DNA of 64,000 nt from Microvirga sp. BSC39 (GTDB lineage Bacteria > Pseudomonadota > Alphaproteobacteria > Rhizobiales > Beijerinckiaceae). The stretch is from assembly GCF_000739015.1 (NCBI RefSeq), contig NZ_JPUG01000076.1, positions 62,001-126,000 on the forward strand. Reading direction: 5' to 3'. Made by a program: the position numbers and the translations under genes. Below are positions 25,807 through 35,650 of this stretch, one piece after another. Every line of letters starts with the position of its first letter. Position 1 is the first letter of the stretch. The notes under the pieces are model-generated. The model saw nothing but the letters and a program-made list of their open reading frames with translations. It ran no database searches and was not told the origin of the DNA.

Positions 25807-26035
25807 GTCATCCCGGACGGAGCGTCAGTGGAGATCCGGGACCGCTAACAGAATGAAACGCGGGTAGCTCGACGCTGTCATCCCCGCGCAGGCGGGGATC
25901 CATAACCGCTGACGGTTTTTCCATTCTGCATTGTCAGTGTTTATGGGTTTCGGGCTCCGCTTACGCGGCCCCGGAATGACAGTGCTGGACTGGATTGAAC
26001 GATCCCGGATCGGCTTCGCCGCTCGGGATGACGGC
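25807..26035. repeat. Cluster of four palindromic intergenic units (REP-like)
   Basis: The 295-base gap between the aminopeptidase and the sugar-kinase-like gene holds no gene. Units are TCCCGGA/TCCGGGA (25811-25841), the perfect hairpin ATCCCCGC-GCAG-GCGGGGAT (25880-25899), a unit around 25945-25980, and GATCCCGG...CGGGATGAC near 26008-26033. The hairpin unit ends with a 17-base tail at 25898-25914 that recurs exactly at 44346-44362. Confidence 0.8.
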
Positions 26036-26040
26036 AAGAG

Positions 26041-26943
26041 CTAACTCAGCGCGTGCTGGCGCGCGATCCGCGCCAATCCTGCGATCAGCGCCTGCTGCGT
26101 ATCCTTGATCTCCGCCTCGATGCCGTGGCGCTTGAGCGCGTGGACGTAGAGCTCCGCGCGCTCCGGTGCAGCCAGGATCGTCACGGAGGCAGGGCGGCCG
26201 AACTGGGCCAGCGCGCCGTTGATCTCGTCGCCCGTGAGCAGGCCCGACAGGTAGGGCGCGAGCAGGCTGCTGTGCATGCGGTTGGACACGACCGACGCGC
26301 GGGCGCTGAAGAGAAGATGCAGCAGGCCGACTCGGGCCTCGCCGGCATTGCGCTCGGCGGCCTCGATCCCGAGATCAAACCCTTTGGGATCCTCAGGCTG
26401 CGTCGCCGGGCGGCCGATCATGGAGTGCTCCCGCAGCAGCGCGTACATCTCGCCGGTCATATAGGTGGCGAAGCGCTCGATGCGCCCATTGCGCATCAGG
26501 ATCCATTTGGGATGCGTGCCGGCCGAGCAGATCAGCCCATTGTCGATGCCGGCGCCCAGAACCAGCGTCTCCTCGCCGCGCATCACGTCGGCGGCTCCGG
26601 GAGCGGGCTCGCAGAACAGGCCCGGAATGATATGGCCCTTGCGGCCGTTCCCCAGGTCCACCGGCACGAGCGCCTGGGCGATTTCCGCCGGACCGGCGGG
26701 GCAGGTGGCATAGGGCGCCTCGACCCAGCCCTCGCGGCTGCCCACCATGCCCACCAGCAGCACCGGTGCGTCGGGCTCAGCCTGCAGCCAGGGTCCGCAC
26801 TGACGCAGGAAAACGTCCCGGTGCTGGCCCTTTTGCAGGGCCGAGACGCCCTCGTCCGACGAGACCTGATCGAGAACCGTCTCGTTCTCGATCAGATAGC
26901 CGCGAAAGCGGGTCGTTCCCCAGTCGGCGACGATGAAGCGCAA
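26041..26943 (-). CDS. 2-dehydro-3-deoxygalactonokinase (DgoK)-family sugar kinase
   Basis: The product is 300 residues from the TTG at 26943, which gives MRFIVADWGTTRFRGYLIE, the ATP-site opening expected for DgoK. A longer reading from an ATG at 27021 would overlap upp by 32 bases and add residues unlike the family. Later motifs include LVGMVGSREGW, ICSAGTHPKW and TYMTGEMYALLREHSMIG. DgoK phosphorylates 2-keto-3-deoxygalactonate, but no other galactonate genes are near. Its place after upp, urc4 and urc1 suggests a different acid or sugar substrate, perhaps from uracil breakdown. The function is therefore not assigned. Confidence 0.8.
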   Translation of the reverse strand: MRFIVADWGTTRFRGYLIENETVLDQVSSDEGVSALQKGQHRDVFLRQCGPWLQAEPDAPVLLVGMVGSREGWVEAPYATCPAGPAEIAQALVPVDLGNGRKGHIIPGLFCEPAPGAADVMRGEETLVLGAGIDNGLICSAGTHPKWILMRNGRIERFATYMTGEMYALLREHSMIGRPATQPEDPKGFDLGIEAAERNAGEARVGLLHLLFSARASVVSNRMHSSLLAPYLSGLLTGDEINGALAQFGRPASVTILAAPERAELYVHALKRHGIEAEIKDTQQALIAGLARIARQHALS

Positions 26944-26989
26944 GGCCGATAACCCCGTTTTGACAGATGAGGGATAAGTCGCGCGGGCT

Positions 26990-27619
26990 TTAGCGCGTTC
27001 CGTACATGCGGTCGCCGGCATCGCCCAGACCCGGCACGATATAGCCGTGGTCGTTCAGGCGCTCGTCGATGGCGGCCGTCCAGATATGCACGTCCGGGTG
27101 CGCGCTGCGCAGCCGCTCGATGCCCTCGGGGGCGGCCAGCAGGCAGACGAAGCGCAGGTCCTTGGCGCCGCGCTCCTTCAGGCGCTCGATGGCGGCCACG
27201 GCCGAGTTGGCGGTGGCGAGCATCGGATCGAGCACCAGCACCATGCGGTCGGCAAGGTCGGAGGGAGCTTTGAAGTAGTATTCCACCGCCTGCAACGATT
27301 CAGGATCGCGGTAGAGCCCGATATGGGCCACGCGGGCGGCCGGCACGAGGGTGAGCATGCCGTCGAGGAAGCCGACACCGGCGCGCAGGATGGGAGCCAG
27401 CACCAGCTTCTTGCCGGCGATCTGCGCGCCTTCCATGGTGGTCATCGGCGTCTCGATCTGGATGCGCTCGATCGGCAGGTCGCGGGTGACCTCGTAGCAA
27501 AGCAGCATGCCGATCTCGTTGAGGAGCTGGCGGAAGCCCTTCGTCGAGCGCTCCTTGTCCCGCATCAGGGTCAGCTTGTGCTGAACCAGCGGATGATCGA
27601 CCACGGTGACGCCCTGCAT
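26990..27619 (-). CDS. upp: Uracil phosphoribosyltransferase
   Basis: Upp makes UMP from uracil and PRPP. The 209-residue product from the ATG at 27619 begins MQGVTVVDHPLVQHKLT, matching the family; AGAGGGAAG lies just upstream, so the longer frame to 27655 is discounted. The PRPP loop is VLVLDPMLATANSA and the uracil-binding end is PGLGDAGDRMYGT. It is 36 bases downstream of the urc4 stop on the same strand. In fungal URC uracil catabolism, a uracil phosphoribosyltransferase (URC6) is a required step, so here it probably serves catabolism as well as salvage. Confidence 0.96.
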   Translation of the reverse strand: MQGVTVVDHPLVQHKLTLMRDKERSTKGFRQLLNEIGMLLCYEVTRDLPIERIQIETPMTTMEGAQIAGKKLVLAPILRAGVGFLDGMLTLVPAARVAHIGLYRDPESLQAVEYYFKAPSDLADRMVLVLDPMLATANSAVAAIERLKERGAKDLRFVCLLAAPEGIERLRSAHPDVHIWTAAIDERLNDHGYIVPGLGDAGDRMYGTR

Positions 27620-27655
27620 GTTTCTTCCCTCTTTGATCGTCGTATGCTGATTCAT

Positions 27656-28909
27656 CTAAAACACTGTTCCGTCGCTGATCACGCTGAGAGGAGGCGAGCC
27701 GTCGCCGCGCTTCTCCTTCGCCAAGCGCCGCCCCGTGGCCCAGGTGCCGCCTTCGAGCGCCTTGGCCAGGGGAAAGTCCGCCGCCGCGAATCCTAGCTTC
27801 GCGCGGATCGGTTCGGCAATGCGGTCGAGAAGGGCGACCGTCAAGGCCCGCCATTCCACCACGAGCTGCGAATCCACCGCATGGGCGCGGCTCGCGTCCG
27901 AGGGATCCTTCAGGGCGATCACGCCGCTGTCGAGGAACAGTCCGCCGTTGCGGTATTCGGGCAGGCCTGTGAGCCCGTCGATTTCGACCACGGTAAAGCC
28001 CGCCCATTCGAGCGGCTCGATCAGCGAATAGGAGAGCCACTGCGACAGCTTGTGAAACGGGATGAGCCCCTTGGTGGCATCCTGCGCCTCGACCAGCGGA
28101 TGACGCCACGTGTCGCCGAGATCGACTCCCCCGAGGGTGATGCGGCCGGGCCAGATCGGGCCGAGATGGGCGAGCAGCGCTTCAAGGATCGCCGTTGCCT
28201 TGATGCGCTCGCCCTCGGCCGTCGCGGCGATCACGTCGAAGAGGCCGCCGGGGCGGGAATCGTCCACCTGTCCGAAGATGTCCGGGTTCGTTGCGACCAC
28301 GCGGCCGAGGCGGTTGAGGAGCGCGGCGCGGCCTTCGAGACCCACCAGCGGGTTGTCGGCCGAGACCTGGAAGCCTTCGGCCAGATCCTCGGGCGTCAGC
28401 GTCATCAGCACATCCGCATCGACGCGGAACGGGTCCTCCGGCCGGCTGGAAAAGGCACCGCTCACGAACATGTCGAAGCTCGCCACCGCAAGCCCCTCGG
28501 AACGGATATAGGTCTCGCCCGTGCGGCCTTCCTCGTAGCGCCATTGCGCGCCGGCGCCTGCATCGAGCAGCACGGACACGATGGCGAGGTCGAAGGCCGA
28601 GCGGGCCATGTCGGCGGCTGTTTCCCACGCTGCGCCGTGCATCACCGCGCCCCAGCGCTCGTGTCCTCCGGCGGCGAAGTGGCGCCAGCGGGCGTGGAAC
28701 GGGATGTCGAGGGACGGATAGGCCTGGCGGATGGTCGTCACGACCTCGTCCGCGCAGGCGTCGAGCCGCGCGAGATCGACGGTGAAGTGCTGGAGACGGC
28801 CTTCGAGACCCGCCTGCAGGAGCTGGTGAGACCGCTCCCGTACCGCCGCGGCGGAGAGAAGGCTGCGGGCGGCTTTGGCGTCGGGCGACAGGTCAGGCTG
28901 GTCGGTCAC
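27656..28909 (-). CDS. urc4: DUF1688 / URC4-family protein (uracil catabolism)
   Basis: This 417-residue cytosolic protein matches the DUF1688 family, which includes Urc4/Urg3 of fungi. Recognisable segments are RSLLSAAAVRERSHQLL near the start, IPFHARWRHFAAGG, and LEWAGFTVVEIDGLTGLPEYRNGGLF. Fungal genetics shows URC4 is needed to use uracil as nitrogen source, probably at the ribosylurea stage, though the chemistry is not settled. Here it lies between urc1 and upp. A terminator separates it from urc1, so a promoter is expected at 28910-29000. Recognition is from family motifs, without alignment. Confidence 0.85.
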   Translation of the reverse strand: MTDQPDLSPDAKAARSLLSAAAVRERSHQLLQAGLEGRLQHFTVDLARLDACADEVVTTIRQAYPSLDIPFHARWRHFAAGGHERWGAVMHGAAWETAADMARSAFDLAIVSVLLDAGAGAQWRYEEGRTGETYIRSEGLAVASFDMFVSGAFSSRPEDPFRVDADVLMTLTPEDLAEGFQVSADNPLVGLEGRAALLNRLGRVVATNPDIFGQVDDSRPGGLFDVIAATAEGERIKATAILEALLAHLGPIWPGRITLGGVDLGDTWRHPLVEAQDATKGLIPFHKLSQWLSYSLIEPLEWAGFTVVEIDGLTGLPEYRNGGLFLDSGVIALKDPSDASRAHAVDSQLVVEWRALTVALLDRIAEPIRAKLGFAAADFPLAKALEGGTWATGRRLAKEKRGDGSPPLSVISDGTVF

Positions 28910-28997
28910 TCAGGGCTCCGATGATCTCCGGCAGAGGATGCGATAGCACAGACTTGAGGCAACACATCATCTGCCGACAGGGCGGCTTGGGATAAGG

Positions 28998-29040
28998 TTA
29001 AAAACGAAGCGGGCACCGGCGGCAAGCCGGCACCCGCTTC
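28998..29040 (-). terminator. Intrinsic terminator downstream of urc1
   Basis: On the minus strand GAAGCGGG pairs with CCCGCTTC, and an inner GCCGG/CCGGC stem lies beyond a 2x2 mismatch. The tail is GTTTTTAACC. It begins 13 bases after the urc1 stop and implies that urc4 has its own promoter. Confidence 0.8.
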
Positions 29041-29053
29041 ATGATTCATCGCT

Positions 29054-30316
<1,263 letters not shown>

Positions 30317-30463
30317 GAACAATCTTCCACGCGAGAACGGGAAGACTCCCTCGACCGATCGCCGGAGAGCCTCCATACGATCTATGGGAGACTGATCTAA
30401 AGTTGCGGGGTCGTCAATGGGGCCGGGAGACGCCGGACAATGGCGCGGGGAAGGGCCAAGGTA

Positions 30464-30564
30464 GTCATCCCAGACGGAGCGGCAGCGCAGATCCGGGATC
30501 GCTTTCAGGGTAGGGCGCTATTCTCGTCCTGCGATCCCGGGTCGGCTTCGCCGTCCGGGATGAC
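30464..30564. repeat. Two REP-like palindromic units between urc1 and deoB
   Basis: Unit one is GTCATCCC...CCGGGATC (30464-30500). Unit two is GATCCCGG...CCGGGATGAC (30533-30564). The pair together forms a larger inverted repeat with outer arms GTCATCCC and GGGATGAC. Related units occur at 25.8, 44.2 and 49.0 kb. Confidence 0.75.
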
Positions 30565-30570
30565 GTGCCT

Positions 30571-31791
30571 CTAAAGCCAGGGCGTACCCTTGCCCGGGTT
30601 CCGGACGCCCACATGCGCCAGCACGCTGGCCCCGATATCGGCAAAGCTCTCCCGCCGTCCGATGGTGCCAAGCTTCACCCCGGAGCCGAAGCACAGGATC
30701 GGCACATGCTCGCGGGTATGATCAGTCCCTGGCCAGGAGGGATCGTTGCCATGGTCGGCCGTGATGATGACGAGATCGCCCGGCTGGAGGGCTGCCTCGA
30801 TTTCCGGGATGCGCCGGTCGAAGGTCTCGAGCGCTGCCGCATAGCCGGGGATGTCGCGGCGGTGGCCGAACTCGCTGTCGAAATCGACGAGGTTCGCGAA
30901 CACGAAGCCGCCGTCCGGCAGATCGCCCATGGCCGCGATGGCAGCCGACAGGCAGGCGTCGTTGCCGTTGGGCTTGATCTCCCGGCCCGTTGCGCGATGG
31001 GCGAAGATGTCGCCGATCTTGCCGACGGTGACGACGGAGCGGCCTGCCTTGTCGAGCGTGTCGAGGATGGTGTCGGACGGCGGCGGAGTGGCGAAATCCT
31101 TACGGTTGCCGGTGCGCTTGAAGCCGGCTTCGGGCGAGCCCACGAAGGGCCGGGCGATCACGCGGCCGATCTTGTACTCGTCGCAGAGCTCGCGCCCGAT
31201 GCGGCACAGCTCGTAGAGCCGCTCCAGCCCGAAGCTTTCCTCGTGGGCGGCGATCTGCAGAACGCTGTCGACGGAGGTGTAGACGATGGGCTTGCCGGTG
31301 CGCATGTGTTCCGCGCCGAACTCATCGATGATGGTGGTGCCGGAGGCGTGCTTGTCGCCCAGAATGCCGGGCAGGTTGCCGCGCTCGACGAGCGCCGTGG
31401 TCAGCGCTTCGGGAAAGGTCGGGATCGTGCTGGGGAAATAGCCCCAGTCGAAGGTCACGGGCACGCCCGCGATCTCCCAGTGGCCAGACGGCGTATCCTT
31501 GCCCTTGGAGGTCTCCACGCCATACCCCCAGGCGCCGTTCAGCGGCCCCTGCGGTGCAAGGCCCGGCGGCATGCGCCCCGTCGAGGCCTCAGCGGCGAGC
31601 CCGAGACCCAGCGCCGTCATATGCGGCAGATGGAGCGGCCCCTGACGGAGTCCTGCCTGATCGCCACACCCCTCGGCGCAAGCCTCCGCGATGTGCCCGA
31701 CCGTGTCGGCGCCAGCATCGCCATAGGCTTCGGCATCCTCGGCTCCGCCGATACCGACGGAGTCGAGCACGATGAGAAGAGCGCGGGGCAT
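30571..31791 (-). CDS. deoB: Phosphopentomutase
   Basis: DeoB converts (deoxy)ribose 1-phosphate to the 5-phosphate. The 406-residue product belongs to the alkaline phosphatase-like metalloenzymes. The N-terminal metal motif is LIVLDSVGIGGAEDAEAYGD and the C-terminal metal motif is IITADHGNDPSWPGTDHTREHVPIL. It links the phosphorylases PunA and DeoA to DeoC, so it belongs functionally to the nucleoside region although it stands alone on the minus strand beside urc1. Confidence 0.96.
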   Translation of the reverse strand: MPRALLIVLDSVGIGGAEDAEAYGDAGADTVGHIAEACAEGCGDQAGLRQGPLHLPHMTALGLGLAAEASTGRMPPGLAPQGPLNGAWGYGVETSKGKDTPSGHWEIAGVPVTFDWGYFPSTIPTFPEALTTALVERGNLPGILGDKHASGTTIIDEFGAEHMRTGKPIVYTSVDSVLQIAAHEESFGLERLYELCRIGRELCDEYKIGRVIARPFVGSPEAGFKRTGNRKDFATPPPSDTILDTLDKAGRSVVTVGKIGDIFAHRATGREIKPNGNDACLSAAIAAMGDLPDGGFVFANLVDFDSEFGHRRDIPGYAAALETFDRRIPEIEAALQPGDLVIITADHGNDPSWPGTDHTREHVPILCFGSGVKLGTIGRRESFADIGASVLAHVGVRNPGKGTPWL

Positions 31792-31832
31792 TGGTTCCAG
31801 TTCCTCAAACCACGGGAATCACGACTGATACG

Positions 31833-32843
31833 TCATTGCGGCGAAAGATGCGATGCCTCCCCGTGAGGGTGGTGCCCCCCATGGATGTGCCCCTCGTGAG
31901 AGTGCTCGTGCTGCTCCAGGGGGCATTCCGGCCCGTGGCCGTCGGCCTCGGGCCTGTGAATTTCGATCTGCAGAGTCGCGTGCTCGATGCCGAAACGGTC
32001 CTTCAGGTCCTGTTGCACCTGCGCCAGAAAACGGTCGCCCGGGTGCCCATCCGGCATGACGAGATGGGCCGTAAGAGCAGCCTCGGTCGTGCTCACGGCC
32101 CACACATGCAGGTGGTGAACGCGGGCGACGCCTGGCATCCGTTCGAGAGCCCTCCTGACATCGGGAACCGCGATGCCGCGCGGCACGCCGTGAAGGGACA
32201 GGGTCAGGGACTGCTTCAGCAGGCTCCAGGTGCCCCAGACGATCACGGCGGCGATGACGAGGCTGAGAACCGGATCAATCCAGTCCGCGCCCGTCCAGAG
32301 GATTGCAAGGCCGCCAAGGACGACACCCAGCGACACGGCCGCATCGGCCACCATGTGCAGGAAGGCGCCGCGGATATTGAGGTCGCTGTGACCGTGCATG
32401 AACAGGAAAGCCGTGAAGCCGTTCACGATGATCCCGATGCCGGCCACGATTATCACGGTGACGGCAGCCACAGGCGCGGGCTCGATCAGGCGCTCGATGG
32501 ATTCCCACACGATGCCGCCGACGGCGACGAGCAGAAGCAGCGCGTTGAAGAGCGCCGCCAGGATGGAGCTGGAGCGCAGGCCGTAGGTGAAACGCTCCGT
32601 CGGGCTGCGTCTCGCGAGCAACGCCGCGCCCCAGGCGATGGAAAGGCCGAGCACATCGCTCAGGTTATGGCCGGCATCCGAGAGCAGGGCCATGGAATCG
32701 GCCCAGAAGCCGTATCCGGCCTCGATGACGACGAAGCCGAGATTCAGCGCGATGCCGATGGCGAAAGCGCGTCCGTGACCCGCCTGGGGAGCGTGGGAAT
32801 GCCCGTGATGCGAATGGCGGGCCGGGTGATGCTGCACAGGCAT
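31833..32843 (-). CDS. Cation diffusion facilitator (CDF) metal efflux transporter
   Basis: This 336-residue inner-membrane protein has six predicted helices and a cytosolic C-terminal domain. Histidine-rich stretches occur at both ends (HHPARHSHHGHSH and HEHSHEGHIHGGHHPHG). Metal-site residues are visible in SDAGHNLSDVLGL (helix 2) and HMVADAAVSLGVV (helix 5). The HD/HD pattern points to zinc, as in ZitB/CzcD, with other divalent ions possible. Proton antiport drives export. It lies between deoB and the yej genes with no obvious functional link. Confidence 0.93.
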   Translation of the reverse strand: MPVQHHPARHSHHGHSHAPQAGHGRAFAIGIALNLGFVVIEAGYGFWADSMALLSDAGHNLSDVLGLSIAWGAALLARRSPTERFTYGLRSSSILAALFNALLLLVAVGGIVWESIERLIEPAPVAAVTVIIVAGIGIIVNGFTAFLFMHGHSDLNIRGAFLHMVADAAVSLGVVLGGLAILWTGADWIDPVLSLVIAAVIVWGTWSLLKQSLTLSLHGVPRGIAVPDVRRALERMPGVARVHHLHVWAVSTTEAALTAHLVMPDGHPGDRFLAQVQQDLKDRFGIEHATLQIEIHRPEADGHGPECPLEQHEHSHEGHIHGGHHPHGEASHLSPQ

Positions 32844-32860
32844 GTTTGACCGGTAGCGTC

Positions 32861-34489
32861 CTATTCGCGGACTGCGTTCGAGGCCGCCGTTTCGAGATTG
32901 AAGGCCGCGGCGAAGAGCGCTTTCGTATAGTCGGTGCGCGGTGCCGCGAAGATGCTCTCGGCCGATCCTTCCTCAACGATCTGGCCGTTCTGCATCACCA
33001 CCACGTGGTTTGCGAGCGCCCGCACGACCTTCAGGTCGTGGCTGATGAACATGTAGGCGAGATTGCGCCGCTTCTGCAAATCGCGCAGGAGCTCCACGAT
33101 CTGGGCCTGCACGGACATGTCGAGGGCCGAGGTCGGCTCGTCGAGCATGATGAACTGGGGCTCCAGGGCCATGGCGCGGGCAATCGCGATGCGCTGGCGC
33201 TGGCCGCCGGAGAACTCGTGCGGGTAGCGGTCCATGGTGGACGGGTCGAGGCCCACGTCGTCCAGAGCCTTGGCCACGATGTTGCGGCGCTCCCCGTATG
33301 AGAGGCCCTTGTTCTGGACGAGAAGCCCTTCCTCGACGATCTCGGCGATCGACATGCGCGGCGACAGGGAGCCGTAAGGATCCTGGAACACCACCTGAAG
33401 GTTCTTGCGCATCGGGCGGATGTCCTTGGCGCGCATGCCGTCGATGCGGTTGCCGAGGAACACGATGGGTCCCTCCGACTGCACGAGGCGCAGGATGGCG
33501 AGGCCCAGCGTGGTCTTGCCGGAGCCGGACTCGCCGACGACGCCCACGGTCTCGCCCCGGCGCACCCGCACGGACACGCCGTCCACCGCCTTCACATGGC
33601 TGACTGTGCGCTGAAAGAAGCCGCGCTTGATCGGAAACCAGACCTTGATCGGTCCGGCCTCGACGATGACCGGCGCATCGTGCGAAACAGGATTGGCGCG
33701 GCCCTTGGGCTCTGCCGCCAGCAGCCGCTGCGTATAGGGATGCTGCGGATTGCCGAAGACCTCTGCGACTGTTCCGTGCTCGACGATCTTGCCCTTGAAC
33801 ATCACGCAGACGCGGTCGGCGATCTTGCGCACGATGCCGAGGTCGTGGGTGATGAACAGCATCGACATGCCGAGCCTGCTCTTCAGCTCGGCGAGCAGCT
33901 TGAGGATCTGCGCCTGCACGGTCACGTCGAGGGCGGTCGTCGGCTCGTCGGCGATGAAGAGATCGGGCTCGTTGGCGAGCGCCATGGCGATCATCACGCG
34001 CTGGCGCTGGCCGCCGGAGAGCTGGTGCGGATAGGCGCCGAGCCTCGACTCCGCATCGCGGATGCCGACGAGTTCGAGAAGCTCGAGCGTGCGGGCGCGC
34101 GCCTCGCGGTCGTTGAGGCCGCGGTGCAGCTTCAGGATCTCGCCGATCTGCCGCTCAATGGTGTGGAGCGGGTTGAGCGACGTCATCGGCTCCTGGAACA
34201 CCATGGTGATGTCGTTGCCGCGGACTTTCCGCATCTCGTTCTCGTCCGCCGGGATCATGTCCTTGCCCTTGAACAGGATGCGGCCGGAGGGGTGATGCGC
34301 GGAGGGGTATTGCAGAAGCTTGAGCACCGAGAGCGCTGTCACGGACTTGCCGGACCCGGATTCACCCACCAGCGCCACCGTCTCGCCCGGCATGACATCG
34401 AACGACACGCGGTCGACCGCCAGCATGTCCTGCTCGCCTTGGCGAAACGCGACGGAGAGATCCTGAACCGAGAGGAGGGGTTCTGTCAT
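32861..34489 (-). CDS. yejF: Peptide ABC transporter ATP-binding protein YejF
   Basis: This 542-residue protein has two complete ABC domains. Domain 1 has GESGSGKSVTA, LSGGQRQRVMIA and DLFIADEPTTALD; domain 2 has GESGSGKTTLG, FSGGQRQRIAIARA and FIMLDEPTSALD. Each is followed by an oligopeptide-type C-terminal extension (PYTQRLLAAEP). The true start is the ATG at 34489, which overlaps the yejE stop; the open frame runs on upstream to 35311 by chance only. YejABEF imports peptides such as microcin C. It is the last gene of this leftward operon. Confidence 0.95.
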   Translation of the reverse strand: MTEPLLSVQDLSVAFRQGEQDMLAVDRVSFDVMPGETVALVGESGSGKSVTALSVLKLLQYPSAHHPSGRILFKGKDMIPADENEMRKVRGNDITMVFQEPMTSLNPLHTIERQIGEILKLHRGLNDREARARTLELLELVGIRDAESRLGAYPHQLSGGQRQRVMIAMALANEPDLFIADEPTTALDVTVQAQILKLLAELKSRLGMSMLFITHDLGIVRKIADRVCVMFKGKIVEHGTVAEVFGNPQHPYTQRLLAAEPKGRANPVSHDAPVIVEAGPIKVWFPIKRGFFQRTVSHVKAVDGVSVRVRRGETVGVVGESGSGKTTLGLAILRLVQSEGPIVFLGNRIDGMRAKDIRPMRKNLQVVFQDPYGSLSPRMSIAEIVEEGLLVQNKGLSYGERRNIVAKALDDVGLDPSTMDRYPHEFSGGQRQRIAIARAMALEPQFIMLDEPTSALDMSVQAQIVELLRDLQKRRNLAYMFISHDLKVVRALANHVVVMQNGQIVEEGSAESIFAAPRTDYTKALFAAAFNLETAASNAVRE

Positions 34490-35649
34490 CGGAACGTCTT
34501 CCGCGGGTCGAAGGCGTCGCGCACCGCTTCGCCGACGAAGATGAGAAGGCTGAGCATGATGGCGATCACGAAGAAGCCGGCGAGACCGAGCCAGGGTGCC
34601 TGAAGGTTCGCCTTGCCCTGCGCGAGCAGCTCGCCCAGCGACGGCGAGCCCGGCGGCAGGCCGAAGCCGAGGAAGTCGAGGGAGGTCAGGGTCGTGATCG
34701 AGCCGTTGATGATGAACGGCATGAAGGTGAGCGTCGCCACCATGGCGTTCGGCAGCAGGTGCTTGAACATGATGGTGCCGTTGGAGAGGCCCAGGGCACG
34801 GGCCGCGCGCACGTATTCGAAGTTGCGCGCCCGCAGGAACTCGGCGCGTACCACGCCCACCAGCGACACCCACGAGAACAGCAGCAGGATGCCCAGCAGC
34901 ACGAAGAAGCTCGGCGTGATCACGGCCGAGATGATGATGAGCAGGTAGAGGGATGGAATCGCCGTCCAGACCTCGATGAAGCGCTGGAACAGCAGGTCCG
35001 TCCAGCCGCCGTAATAGCCCTGCACGGCCCCGGCCAGAACGCCGACGATGGACGAGATCCCGGCGAGCGTCAGGCCGAACAGCACGGAGATGCGGAAGCC
35101 GTAGATGAGGCGCGCGACCACGTCGCGGCCCTGGTCGTCCGTGCCGAGCCAGTTCCACTCGATGTCTCGGCACGCCGTGCCGCCGTTGCGCTCCGCAATC
35201 GGCCGGCACTGATCGTCGGTGAGCATCCAGGTCGGCGGCGCGGGAGCCGGAACGGGAAGGTCGAGGTTGTGCGTGTTGTAGGAGAAGCGGACGGGCGCCC
35301 AGAGCAGCCATCCGTTGTCCTGGATTTCCTTGGCGATGACGGGATCGCGATAATCCGTGACCGCCAGGAAGCCGCCGAACTTCTCCTCCGGATAGTTCAC
35401 GAAGGCCGGGTAGAGCAGCTCGCCCTTGTAGGAAGCGAGGATCGGCTTGTCGTTGGCGATGAGCTCCGCGAAGAGGCTGAGGACGAACAGGATCATGAAG
35501 ATCCAGAACGACCAGTAGCCGCGCCGGTTCGCCTTGAAGTTCTCGAGCCGACGCCGGTTGAGCGGCGACAGCTTGATGAAGCCCTGGCGCGGTAGCGGCG
35601 GCGCGACGGGCGAAGACGCCGGGGAGACGACGGGCACGTTCTCGTTCAT
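34486..35649 (-). CDS. yejE: Peptide ABC transporter permease YejE
   Basis: This 387-residue membrane protein opens with the YejE-type region LSPLNRRRLENFKANRRGYWSFWIFMILF. A large periplasmic insert with APVRFSYNTHNLDLPVPAPAPP separates helix 1 from the transport domain. The EAA loop appears as AARALGLSNGTIMFKHLLPNA. It overlaps yejF by 4 bases and is 1 base from yejB. Confidence 0.94.
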   Translation of the reverse strand: MNENVPVVSPASSPVAPPLPRQGFIKLSPLNRRRLENFKANRRGYWSFWIFMILFVLSLFAELIANDKPILASYKGELLYPAFVNYPEEKFGGFLAVTDYRDPVIAKEIQDNGWLLWAPVRFSYNTHNLDLPVPAPAPPTWMLTDDQCRPIAERNGGTACRDIEWNWLGTDDQGRDVVARLIYGFRISVLFGLTLAGISSIVGVLAGAVQGYYGGWTDLLFQRFIEVWTAIPSLYLLIIISAVITPSFFVLLGILLLFSWVSLVGVVRAEFLRARNFEYVRAARALGLSNGTIMFKHLLPNAMVATLTFMPFIINGSITTLTSLDFLGFGLPPGSPSLGELLAQGKANLQAPWLGLAGFFVIAIMLSLLIFVGEAVRDAFDPRKTFR

Positions 35650-35650
35650 C

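Noticed and set aside
32861..35311. 816-residue fusion of an N-terminal extension to YejF
   Set aside because: The extra part is antisense-like, compositionally odd and overlaps yejE fully. The ATG at 34489 with the ATGA overlap gives a normal YejF.
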